From the NCBI RefSeq assembly GCF_018687715.1, contig NC_056758.1, positions 24,206,501 to 24,270,500 on the forward strand: a stretch of DNA of 64,000 nucleotides, given 5' to 3'. This document shows, in pieces, positions 46,206 to 57,144 of this stretch (within the stretch, counting starts at the first letter, position 1; each line of letters opens with the position of its first letter). The translations under genes were made by a program, and so were the position numbers. Below the pieces are notes generated by a model. It worked only from the letters and a program-made list of their open reading frames with translations, searched no databases and was not told where the DNA came from. The stretch comes from Carya illinoinensis (taxonomy: Eukaryota > Streptophyta > Magnoliopsida > Fagales > Juglandaceae).

Positions 46206-48018
46206 CCTTCACGCTGAACGCCCCTATTACCCATACCCACGCTGCCGGCCACCGTGCGGCACACCACCCCCACCATTTTCTTCCCCTCCCTCCGGTGAAC
46301 CACCCCACAAATTTCCACCGCCAACGGAGCAGCCGTTTAGCCGGAAAACCACCTGCAAGCCACAAGGTTTTTGCTCCAATCTGTCACCGTCGCTCCACCT
46401 CCGGCCACCACCTCTTCACCATTTCATCACTGACTCCTTGTCGTCCTAACCCACCCATTTCTGGCCTCATTCCGTCACCGAAACGGCTCCCACGAACTAG
46501 CTTTCCGATTTGGGTATTTTGGCCTTCCTCCGCCGTTTTCGCCGCCACCCACGGCCAAACTCCACTTCCACTAGTTTCATAAACATCCTTAGGCTATTCC
46601 CTATCAATCTTGAGCTTTGGTTTGTCCTCGTTCAAAAGTGGGTATTTTATAACCCACGACCACAGTAAAATTTCACTGTTATGTTGCTTTTCTTCCGCCG
46701 TTTGCAATGTCGCGAGCTTTCTAAAAATACCATATAGCGCTGTAAGTATTTTTCAAACCCTACTTTTAGATTTAAATATATTATGCTCTTACAATAATTA
46801 TTTGACTGCTGGTTGGTTGATTCCAGACTGAATCCGAGGAGTTCGGGGGTCGGATGGTTTGAGGACAGAGTGCTTGGTTATGTTTGTTTGTGATTTGGTT
46901 GGTTATTCATGCCATGAGGCGTGCGTTGCATATTGCATATTTGTGCATTTTATTTTAATCGAGAAAATCTCATTTATTTGGCGTAAGTGATTTTTTGGGT
47001 GCGTGTGTCTCACGAGCCTAAGTTGGGATGGGTTATTATCTCGGTGGAGCTCCTCTGGTCACTCGGGAGTGAATAATATTGAGTGACATCCCCTGGGTTG
47101 TCGCAGGGCGACGACTGGATCGCACGATATGGTAACGCTGTCGTGTCGACTTTGTGGTTCCTAGAGTGGCGAGGACTAGAGGATGGCCTAGCCAGGTACG
47201 CGCGGGGCGCGAGTCTGGGCATCGCTCATTTAGGTGTCGCATGCGTAGTCATTACCTGCGGTGTGGCACAGAGCCAGGGTGTGCGGATGGTCCCTAGGGG
47301 AGATTATGGTGCATGCATAATTGGATGGTTTTTATGGTTTTCGGATATGGGCCATTTTCTGGAAAAATGACGAGGTTTGGTTTCGAGGCTTTTGATCCAT
47401 TTTCTGGGAAAATGGTGATTTGGGCCATTATCTGGGATAATAGCGAGGATGTGTTGAGGCTTTTGATCCATTTTCTGGGAAAATGGTGGTAGCGGTTTTG
47501 GGCCATTATTTGGGATAATGGCGAGGAATGGTTTTAATGGTTATGTTTTTGGCGTGTGTGGAAAAATTATGATTTTATGGGACATGTGCATTGGGTATAC
47601 TTCATGCATATTGTTTGAGTTTTATATGTTTTTATCTAGTGGTGTTTGGATTTTACTTACCTACGGCACCATTTTTGGTTCCGTAGATTTTGGTGCAGAG
47701 TTCGAGGAGGAGGAGGAGGCTGAGCCCGAGGATGCGGCTCCGCCGGAGTTTTGAGTGGAGTTTATGTTTTGTATTTGGCTTTGAAATAATATTTGTGTTT
47801 TGTAATATTTTATTATGTATCTTTTAAACAGTTTTGTATTAAAATAAGAAAAAATTATGGTACTTAGTTATTGACTTTGCTTTTCGCTGTGTGTTTCTCG
47901 TGCACATTCGTTGCTTATGCACACATTTGGCACACGTCGTTAAGGTGGTGACTCGTGATTGCATCATCTAGACGTCTCGATTTCCTGTGTCCATGCGTGG
48001 GGATTTGAGGGCGTCACA
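45790..48018 (+). mobile_element. Solo LTR, chromovirus family 1, with (CT)n expansion
   Basis: TGTAATGACCC to GGGCGTCACA, with a perfect TATTA duplication at 45785-45789 and 48019-48023. The T/C tract is expanded into a pure (CT)n run at about 46130-46202. GCGCTGTAAGTATTT is present (GTAAGTA at 46742-46748), and the acidic frame ends TGA 47752-47754. It is 2229 bp, the longest of the family here. Confidence 0.9.
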
Positions 48019-48340
48019 TATTATTTTTAAATTGTCTAACAACTGAGTTTTTTTTTTCTTGTACAAAAATATGATCAAACTAAATATATATTAACATTTT
48101 CATCATTGTATTCAATAAGAATCACAAAAAATTGAAAGATAAAACATGTATTCTTTATTTTCTTTTTTTGAATATAACAAAATTAGGAGGTAAATGAGTA
48201 TTTTGTATGAAATTTTTTATTGTGCATAAATATTATATTTTCCATGTCCTTATAACTTTTTGGTCTTTATCTTTTTTGTATATGAGACAAAAAAAAAAAA
48301 AAATGTTGACAATTGAGGATAAATACATAAATTGCATGTT
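48019..48340. other. AT-rich flank, no gene
   Basis: Runs of A and T with no repeat or open frame of interest. Confidence 0.5.
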
Positions 48341-49060
48341 TTTTTTTTTTTTTTTCTTTTTTATAACAAAATTTCTTCATTGAAGACAAAGCTCACAAAC
48401 ATTTATCAATCCAGGTAACTTGTGGAATAACATTTGGGAAAGACTCCCACCATATGCTAATATCATCCACATTCCATGCATATTTTGCTAATCTATGTAC
48501 AACTTCATTCCCCAAATGCACATCATGCCGAACTTTGCAACAACGGAATCTCTGCATTAGTTCTTTGGTCTCCTTGATCATGTTGCCTAGCAAAGACAAT
48601 GATTATTCCTTAGCTTAATCTAGGTCACCATCAGTATTGAGTTACTTTCCGAGATAAGATCATGAATGCCGAAGTGAATACATAATTGTATTCCCCTAAA
48701 TATAGCCTTTAACTCCATCTTTGCTAGATCCTTAACTTCATGTTCCTTCTTACTCACAGCCACAAGAACTTCCCCATGATCATCTCGAAGAATGATGCCC
48801 ACCCTCGCTTAGGTTTGGTCGTGAAGCATAGCACCATCTACATTAAGCTTCATTATGCCTTGTGATAGGAATTCCCAATAGCATTTGGGTCAATTCATTT
48901 TTTTTGGCATTGTCTTCAACTCTCTGTGAGCCTTCAGCATGTTCAACTGCTTGATTAGGTTTCACGTTTCTAATCTCATACACCATCCGATTGCTTTTGT
49001 ACCAAAAGCCCCACGCCGTCAAAGAGAATTTTTCTAAATCCTCCTTTCTACTCTTCTCTT
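48341..49060 (-). pseudogene. 5'-truncated LINE, RNase H end
   Basis: A poly-T tract at 48341-48355 is the minus-strand poly(A). Upstream, minus frames encode the RVT_3/RNase H tail of a plant LINE (LRDDHGEVLVAVSKKE at 48620-48802, then GNEVVHRLAKYAW at 48393-48599), with stops between. No confident target duplication. Confidence 0.72.
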
Positions 49061-49263
49061 ACTTGGTTGTGAAATCTCCAAATTCCGCTTGGAATCGGAT
49101 GGACATTTGAAGTTTCGAGACGTGCAATACAAGGTTACCTGTCCCCGTTCATGATATATAAGATACAATGTTCCTAACATGCATCTAGTATTATACAATG
49201 TTCATAGTGGATAATTTTTATTTTCTTTAGCAATACTATGAAAATATCCTAAATACTTAAAAC

Positions 49264-49927
49264 TAGGGGTGTAACTGGTCCAATTCGATCCGATTTTATA
49301 CAAATTTTGGGACCGAACTAGTATATACTGATTTTACATTTTTAAGAACCGATCTCGAACTAGTTACTCTCCTAAACTGGTACTTTCGATTTTACTAGTT
49401 CGATCTGATTTTTTGGTTTTAATCAAGTGCTAATGTCATAAAAAACGTAATTTTCTAATATATAATAATTAATTAAAGTAAAATTTAATTAATATACTAA
49501 TGTATATTAGTATTACTAATGCATTATATATTTATCAAAAGAAATATGTTGAGAATTTATTAGGCCATAAAATATAATTAATATATATTTTATATTAATA
49601 ACATATGATCAAACAAATGTTCATATTTAAGATTAAAAATTTTTGTTATAAATTGTAATAAAATTATTTCGTATATAACTATATAATATATATAAATTTT
49701 ATATATAATTATATATAAAATTATATGTAGATAAAATATTTTATATAATATTAAAATTTATTATTTTTATATCTATTTTTTATAAACTAGTCTAGTCTGG
49801 TCCCGAAAAGCCAATAATTGATTTTTAAAATATAGGAATTGGTCACAGACTAGATCTATTCAAAATTGGACCAATTGTCCAATTTGAGCCAGTTCTCTAG
49901 TTTTTCGATTTAAATTTTTACACCTAT
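49264..49927. mobile_element. hAT-like element with both ends
   Basis: Left end TAGGGGTGTAACTGGTCC, right end TTTTTACACCTA. The first bases of one end match the reverse complement of the other. The 8-bp flanks CTTAAAAC and TTTGAAAC match at six of eight positions. The interior is AT-rich and non-coding. It is the same family as the element with ends at 29224 and 45425. Confidence 0.6.
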
Positions 49928-52041
49928 TTGAAACATATTTCATACATAAAAGCATACTAAACAACCATGATTACAACAAGAGTCCAAAATGGCTATGATC
50001 AAAAGGTCAAAAGGGTGCTGGAGATACAACTCCATAGTAAAAGTTAAGTTAACTACTATAGTATTAATGACGTCGTACAGTTGCTTAGTTGACCGGTTTC
50101 CACTTGGTCGATTCCTGACTCTCTTTCAGATCCTGTAACATGATCTATCATTCGGCAGAAATGGTAGTTGAGACTACCACAGTGTGATTTGATTATAAAT
50201 CTTAGCAAGTTAACAAAAAATATTCACACAAGTTAATGATGTATGCATGACAGTAAAAACATGAATGCACAGTAAAAGTTATAAGTAATTATAGCATAAC
50301 TTGACATACAACATAATATAATTGATATAACTTAAATTGAAATGTGAATTAAACTTGACTTGCTTAAGTTGAACTAAACTTAAACTGAGACTTTACTTGA
50401 CATAAACTTGATTTGAGACTTGACTTCACATGACTTAGCATGACCTTGGAAGAACTTCTTAAACTCAACTTCTTGGGTGCTACATGGGTCCCCTAGAGCC
50501 ATATGTTCATGTCAATTACTGCATTATAATACAGGGTATTTTCACTAGTTGTGAGTGCGTTGTATGTGCCAAATTGACTGTGGACCCCATCTTTGTGTGC
50601 CACACTGATTGTAGACCCCACGAGAAATGAAATGTGGCTCTATCGGCGTTAATACTTGGCGCGCTCTGGTGACCAGCTAGTTAAGCTCCTGCTTATTGCC
50701 CAATGATGGTATTTCATCAACTTAGAGAATTTCACATCTATTTAGACACTCTAGCATGAACAAAAGAGTTTCACTCGAATATTACCCCATCTTAGCACTT
50801 ATGGTCGTGATTGACATGAATAACTAGACATAACTATTCTCAAAATACACAAATTGTACTCGAGAAAAATGTGATTGGAATACAAAAGGACAGAAGCCCA
50901 GATGTAAAATAACATGACTTGAACATAGCTCAAAAGGCATAAGTTACTTGAGATAGAAACATTTTGTAATATGACAGAACATGTAATAGACAACATTTTG
51001 TAACATAGCATAACATGTAACAGATAACATACTTAGCATGACATACTTTTAGTAGTGAATATTACATGACATGACATATAATAGATGGTATACTTAATGT
51101 GACATACTTGCAATGTATAGCAATATGTGACATAATATCTTGCATAATAGATGAATAATTCATGACATAATAAATTTTGTGTAACAGATGAATATGTAAT
51201 GACTTGGCATGGCACATATGATAACATACATACATATGTTGTAGTTTTTTTAGTTATCACACATACAAATTAAACTGATAGTAAGTTAAAAGCTAACTTA
51301 CCTTGATCTTATCTTTGTGTTCTTATGAAAACTCAAACGCGATCATGAGTAACTGAAACTAGTGATTTTTAAAAGTTATAAGTTAATCACTAACAATTAG
51401 AAATATGAAAAAAAATACTAACTTAGAGCAAAAGTACAATTTTACTTTCTCCATGTGGAAAAATGACCATTTTAACCTTAACTTAAGGATTTTGCATCCT
51501 AACTCCAAATATCATCAAAATTTACATACCTCATATAAATTTTGTCCTAAACACAAATATCAATTCAAAAAGTTTTAAAACTAATCACAACTATGAAAAC
51601 TCCATAGGGGCTAAAACTCACATATGCTATTCCCCTTGATTTTTTTTACAATTCTTCCAAATTTCAAAATTCATGATTAAACCAAACATTTTCTTCTAAT
51701 ATACTCATAAAATAATTCTAAGAATAATCATCTTTTGAATCATGAACAAAAGTCATCAAAATCACTAAAACCATACTTGAACTTTTTGGTTTCTTTTTAA
51801 GTTCAAAAACAAAGTTTTTCAACTATTTTTGATCAATCTCTTGATCCATGACTTAAAAGTTGTGATCTTTAAACCAAAATATCCCATGATTTAAAAATGT
51901 GTCCTAAAACAGATCTAAGCTTTAAACTCAAGATCACATAGTTAAAAATCAATCAAAACATGAAATTAGCCAAGAACATCAACACTTTAGCCCATTCAAG
52001 TATCTCCTTGCATAAAATTTTATATATTTAAAAACAATATC
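49928..52041 (-). mobile_element. Probable older LTR (left half), minus strand
   Basis: AT-rich DNA with CATGACAT-type words (50900-51250) and, near 50440-50700, a block resembling the middle of the gypsy LTRs here when read on the minus strand (GCCGATAGAGCCACAT). With 58942-60375 it makes one interval interrupted by the solo LTR. The low end is not defined. Confidence 0.35.
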
Positions 52042-52361
52042 AAATATGTGATACTCCGTTTTTACGTGTATTTTCACTGAATGAGTGTTTTAATTTAATT
52101 AATATGCTAGTTCTTTTATTTTCAATTATTGTATTTTAATTGGTTTTATTTTAGTTTGATGTGATGTTTAATTTATTTTAGTCGTTTTATGGTTTTTAAA
52201 ATTATTTTCATCGGATCAGTTTTTGGACTTCGGAGGTGAGGACTGGATCTCATTTTCTTTCTCCATCTTTTCTTTTCTCTTTTTCTTTTTCTTTTTTTTT
52301 TCTTTTTTCTTTTCTTCTTTCTTTCTTTTCTTCTTCTTCTTTTTCCTTCTTTCCCGCGTGA

Positions 52362-53157
52362 TGTGAACCCCAAACGACTCACTTTGAGACCCAATAACAA
52401 TATTGGAAAAAACAAACCCAAGAACGCCAAACTCAAGTCTATGGATGGAGAATTTAGACCTGTTGAGATCTCGTTTCAAGAACCTAAATTATATTAAAAT
52501 CTAGACCCAATGAAAACCCGTCTCAAGAACCCAAATTATAAGGAGGAACGCCACAAAAGTTGTGCTTTATCTTTGATAAGTTTAAGAGTTTAATTGAGAA
52601 CAAGAGGAGAAAACTCACTCACAAGGAAAATTCAATAAAAAAAATGTCTTACCTCAAATGAGGCTACAAGTGGTTTAAATAAAATCCCCAAAACCCTAAG
52701 TGAGCCGCGGTACTGTAGCATGAACAGTGCCCGGCTACAGTACTTTTAAAACCCTAGTTTATTTTAAATAATAAATTTCTAAATATGCCCTTGGCCAAAA
52801 TACAAGGCCTTCCCAAAAACCTTAGTTCATTAGAAATAAGACATATGTGTGGACTGACATCCTGAAGCCCACTTATTTTAAACTAATAAAATAAGCTCTT
52901 TTAATTAAATAAATAAGTCTAAAGCTTTCAATAATAATAAGCCCAATTCTTGTCTTTTGTAGTGTATCACGTGGATGAAAACTAGATTTCCTCCTCTCAA
53001 GCCCATCTTGAATGCTGGGCTCTTGCTAAACACGTCTCAAGTGGATTTCACCAATCCTTGCATAGCTTTCTTCATCTTCCTAACTCTTGATCTTGTAATT
53101 GCCCATTTTGAAACTTGCAAAGGATCTTTATGACTTGGTTCACCTTGGGGTCCATCA
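52362..53157 (-). repeat. 3' LTR of the small gypsy element
   Basis: Minus-strand start TGATGGACCCC, end GGGGTTCACA. Close match to 56348-57144. Confidence 0.85.
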
Positions 53158-53175
53158 TTACCCCTCTCCTCAAAA
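53158..53175 (-). other. Polypurine tract of the small gypsy element
   Basis: The minus strand reads TTTTGAGGAGAGGGGTAA, directly before the LTR start TGATGG. Confidence 0.75.
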
Positions 53176-54348
53176 GGATTCGTCCTCGAATCCCACCTGG
53201 ATCAAAGGGAAAAAGATTAGTAACATTGAAAATAACAAACACATGATATTTACCTGGAAGATCCACTAGATATGAAGTATCATTAATTGTATCAAGAATT
53301 TGAAAATGTCCATCCAAGCTACTTCTATCATCAACAGGTAAAGGAATTAAATCAAAAGGAATAAGTGGATTAAAGCCAAAAACAACTTCAAAAGATGAAT
53401 GAGAAATAGTAGTATGCATGGTCTTATTATATGAAAGCTCTAATAATGACAAATGATACTCTCGCAAACGTTCATGCAACAAATCAATGAATGGAAAATG
53501 ATACTCGCACAAACGTTCATGAAACACATCTAAAGTCTTCCTTACAGCAAAATGATCACTCAAATTATATGCGACCTTAATGAATGGTAAACCGTACTCC
53601 CAAAAGTGTTCATGCAATACGCCTAAACTCTTCTTTACACTAAAGTGACCACTCCAACTATATGCAAACTCAATGAATGGGAAACAATACTCCCACCAAT
53701 GTTCATGCATTATGCCTAAAATATTCTTTATACCAAAGTGACCACCCAACTATATGCAAACTTAATGAATGGCAAGAAGTACTCCCACCAATGGTCATGC
53801 AACACGTCTAAAGTCCTTTTTATATCAAAATTTCCCAACAGACCACATCCATGCACAAGCAACTCACGCATAAGACTAGTAGGCACACAAAGTCTTTTCT
53901 CTCTAAACAAGTACCAATCTAGTCTATAGAACTTACCAAACGATGTTTTCTCACATACTCTATACGCACTAGCCAAGCCATCATCAATAACATATAATTT
54001 CTTATCATATTCAAGTCTCAATAATTTTGTATCTAAAATGATGATAAGGACATACTTTCTTGCTAAAGCATCAAACACAAAATTTTTCTTACCATGTATG
54101 TACTGAATTACATGAGGAAAGATCTCAATGAATTGAACCCACTTGGCATGAATTCTATTCAACTTATCTTGTCCCTTCAAGTGCGTCAAGGACTTATGTT
54201 CTTCAAAGAAAGGTCGGGTAGGGATTGTTGCACCTGGCATAAAATCAATGTAATGCTCTATCTCTTTAATAGGTGGCAATCCACTAAACACTCTGCTATG
54301 AATTACAACCTTATATCCCTGCAACAAAGACATAACAATACTAGGCAA
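53176..54348 (-). pseudogene. Small gypsy element: protease end fused to RNase H, then integrase remnants
   Basis: The frame 53728-54348 starts with the protease/RT linker (GLPPIKEIEH, PGATIPTRPF) and passes directly into the RNase H end (HKSLTHLKGQ...VFDALARKY), so RT and most of RNase H are deleted. It continues with the integrase zinc-finger region (GNFDIKRTLDVLH). Below 53850 this merges into tandem repeats, then the end of the integrase core (FEVVFGFNPL) and the C-terminal tail. Confidence 0.75.
53445..53845 (-). repeat. 93-bp minisatellite made from integrase sequence
   Basis: Four full or near-full units and a partial one start about 53753, 53661, 53568, 53487 and 53445. Each encodes a variant of a zinc-finger helix (G-H-F-x-x-K...L-H-E-H) joined to a piece that normally lies much later in integrase (W-E-Y-x-x-P-F-I-x-x-A-Y). 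93 is a multiple of three and the frame is kept over most units. Confidence 0.8.
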
Positions 54349-55330
54349 AAATTCATTAAATCAGTTTAGTAGTCAAATTTTCCTTAACATAAAATCTCAC
54401 TTCTCTCTTTGTTTTTCTCTCAATTTCTTCACTCCTACTTTTTTTTTCACTCTCCTTTTTCTTTTCACTCTCTTTTTTTATTTCACTCTCTTTTTCTTTT
54501 TCACTCTCTTTTTTCTTTTCACTCTCTGTTTTCTTTTCACTCTCTATTTTTTCTTCACTCTTTTTGTTCTTTTCGCTCTCTCCTTCTCTTGAGGTGTTGG
54601 CCTCACTATTTCTTTTTTCCTCAATCTCAATCTCACTTTTTTTTTTTGATCAATCTCACTTTCTCCCTTTCTTTTTTGATTAATCTCACTTTCTCTCTTT
54701 CTTTTTTGATCAATCTCACATTTCAACTTCAGTTGGTCCTCATGGACTTGTGTTGGAGTTAAAGGAGCAAGTTTGATTATTTTTTCATCATTTTCAAAAC
54801 TGTACAAGTTCCTAAACCCATCATAGATCACTCTCCTATCACACTGCCATGGCCTCCCCAACAAAATATGGCCAGCATGCATTGGTACTACATCACAAAG
54901 TACCTCATCCTTGTACCTCCCAATTGAAAAAGAAACTAACACTTGCTTATTTACCTTAACTTCCCCACAATCATTCAACCACTACAACTTGTATGGTCTA
55001 GGGTGTTTCAAGGTAGGTAAATTCAATTTTTGAACTAAAGTAGTGCTAGCCACAGTACTACAACTCCTCCCATCAATAATCATACTACATACCTTGTTGT
55101 TGATGTGGCATCTAGTATGAAAAATGTTCTTCTCTCTCTGCTTCTCTGTATCATCCATCTTACTATGTGTATTGACAGCACGCCTGACAACAAGAGACTC
55201 ACCATATTCCTCATTTTTATTATACTCATGTTCAATACTAGGCTTACGTCTCCTCCTATCTCCCCCCACTTTGCAGATTTCTAATCAATGCATCTTGTTG
55301 ATCCATTTTATTCCTCACTTCCCCCAACTT
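54349..55330 (-). pseudogene. Small gypsy element: gag tail and protease
   Basis: The minus frame 54982-55269 has the protease active site in the form IDGRSC, where gypsy proteases have IDGGSC, and a basic gag tail. The frame 54544-54978 continues through LLGRPWQCDRR to a Lys/Glu/Arg repeat tail. A short CT-rich stretch (54440-54720) with 30-odd bp repeats encodes it. A stop separates the two. Confidence 0.65.
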
Positions 55331-56325
55331 CAAATTTAACCGCTCAAGTTGTTGTTGCATGACTTGCAACACAAATGAATTATTTGACATCCCCTTTGGT
55401 TATGAGTCACTTTAATGAGACATTGTATGTGCTGCACAAAAAGAATGCTAGTGGAAAAAAACCTCACACGCTCTCCCTTACGTGTTTACACTCAAATAAT
55501 GGCACTCCACTCGTGTTTCACTCTAAATTAGTTTTTTTTCGGATAATGATCTCACACTCTTTTACCTTTTACCTTAAGAGTTTTCCCACTCAAGTTCTTT
55601 CAGAACTAATTGAACTCAATCAAGACAAAGCAACCTTATTTAGTCCCAACTAGCAATTAGATCCAAGAAACAAGAACAAGAGAAACACGGAAGGAACTAT
55701 AATGACACGAGAATCAAGGAAATTATACGAGGGAAAGAGTAATTACAAAAGAAGACACCAACTAGAAAAAATGCATTCAGCCCTTTTAAAGATAACGCTC
55801 AATCAATGCCAAACCACTCAATTTCATATGGCACAAAGTATTTCAAACAACCTATACCCAAATCCTTTTCTTTCTCCTTTTTTTTTTTTTTTCGAATTGT
55901 TTTCCTTTTTTTTCGAATTTTTTTTCCTTTTTTTTCTTTTCTTTTCCTTTCTTTTCTTTTCTTTTCTTTGCTTTTCCTTTCCTTTTTTCTTTTCTTTTCT
56001 TTTCTTAACAATTCAACCACGAACAGAAATATTCAATTGTGATAATCAAACAATTGAATTCAAACACATATAAATTGATAAGGAAATAGAAGGGAATCAA
56101 TGAAACTCTAGAAATTTCAAACCCTAGATGATGTAAATTTTGGCAGCTCTCAAACAAGGAATTTAGCCACCCTATGATGATGAACATGAAACCCAAAGGA
56201 TAGAATAATTTGGCAGCCCTAGGAAATTCGAATTTTTGCACTTTTTTTTTTGTGCAACTCTAGAACAATGAAACCCTAGAATTAACTATACAATAAATAA
56301 AGATAGAATCAGACCTGATTGAAAA
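55331..56325 (-). other. Internal region of the small gypsy element without recognisable gag
   Basis: T/C-rich runs (55870-56005) and short frames only. The N-terminal gag expected here is not visible. Confidence 0.5.
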
Positions 56326-56342
56326 CCTGGCTCTGATTACCA
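56326..56342 (-). other. Primer-binding site of the small gypsy element
   Basis: The minus strand reads TGGTAATCAGAGCCAGG, next to the LTR end. It is the Met-tRNA site TGGTATCAGAGCC with one extra A. Confidence 0.75.
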
Positions 56343-56347
56343 AATGA

Positions 56348-57144
56348 TGTGAACCCCAATCGACTCGCTTTGAGACCCAACAACAATATTGGAAAAAACA
56401 AACCTAAGAATGCCAAACTCAAGTCTATGGATGGAGAATTTAGACCCATTGAGATCTCGTTTTAAGAACTTAGATTATATTAAAATCTAGACCCAATGAA
56501 AACCCGTCTCAAGAATCCAAATTACAATGAGGAACGCCACAAAGGTTGTGCTTTACCTTTGATAAGTTCAAGAGTTCAATTAAGAACAAGAGGAGAAAAC
56601 TCACTCACAATGAAAATTCAATAAAAAATGTCTTACCTCTCAAATGAGGCTACAAGTGGTTTAAATAAAATCCCCAAAACCCTAAGTGAGCCACGGGTAC
56701 TGTAGCATGAACAGTGCCCAGCTACAGTACTTCTAAAACCCTAGTTTAGTTTAAATAATAAATTTTCAAATATGCCCTTGGCCAAAATACAAGGCCTTCC
56801 CAAAAACCCTAGTTCATTAGAAATAAGACATATGTGTAGGCTGACATCCTCAAGCCCACTTATTCTAAACTAATAAAATAAGCTCTTTTAATTAAATAAA
56901 TAAATCCAAAGCCTTCAATAACAATAAGCCCAAGTCGTGTCTTTTGTAGTGTATCACGTGGATGAAAACTAGATCTCCTCCTCTCAAGCCCATCTTGAAT
57001 GCTGGGCTCTTTCTAAATACGTCTCAAGTGGATTTCACCAATCCTTGCATAGCTTTCTTCATCTTCCTAACTCTTGATCTTGTAATTGCCCATTCTGAAA
57101 CTTACAAAGGATCTTTACGACTTGGTCCACCTTGGGGCCCATCA
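56348..57144 (-). repeat. 5' LTR of the small gypsy element
   Basis: About 797 bp, with scattered differences from 52362-53157. Confidence 0.85.

Larger units (their letters stand above)
52362..57144 (-). mobile_element. Small Ty3/gypsy element, internally deleted
   Basis: Two LTRs of about 796 bp (52362-53157 and 56348-57144), a Met-tRNA-like primer site (56326-56342) and a polypurine tract (53158-53175), all read on the minus strand. The internal 3.2 kb keeps protease and the RNase H/integrase ends but lacks most gag and all RT. The flanks CGTGA and CCGCA are alike only if CpG decay is allowed. It could move only with enzymes from a relative. Confidence 0.82.

Noticed and set aside
50900..51250. 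CATGACAT-type repeats as a satellite
   Set aside because: No constant period, and similar words occur in old gypsy LTRs.
54409..54762. Phe/His/Ser-rich plus frame
   Set aside because: It is the shadow of the Lys/Glu/Arg repeat tail on the minus strand.
56326..56342. tRNA gene
   Set aside because: It is a primer-binding site of 17 bases without the rest of a cloverleaf. The same applies at 18139 and 28731.
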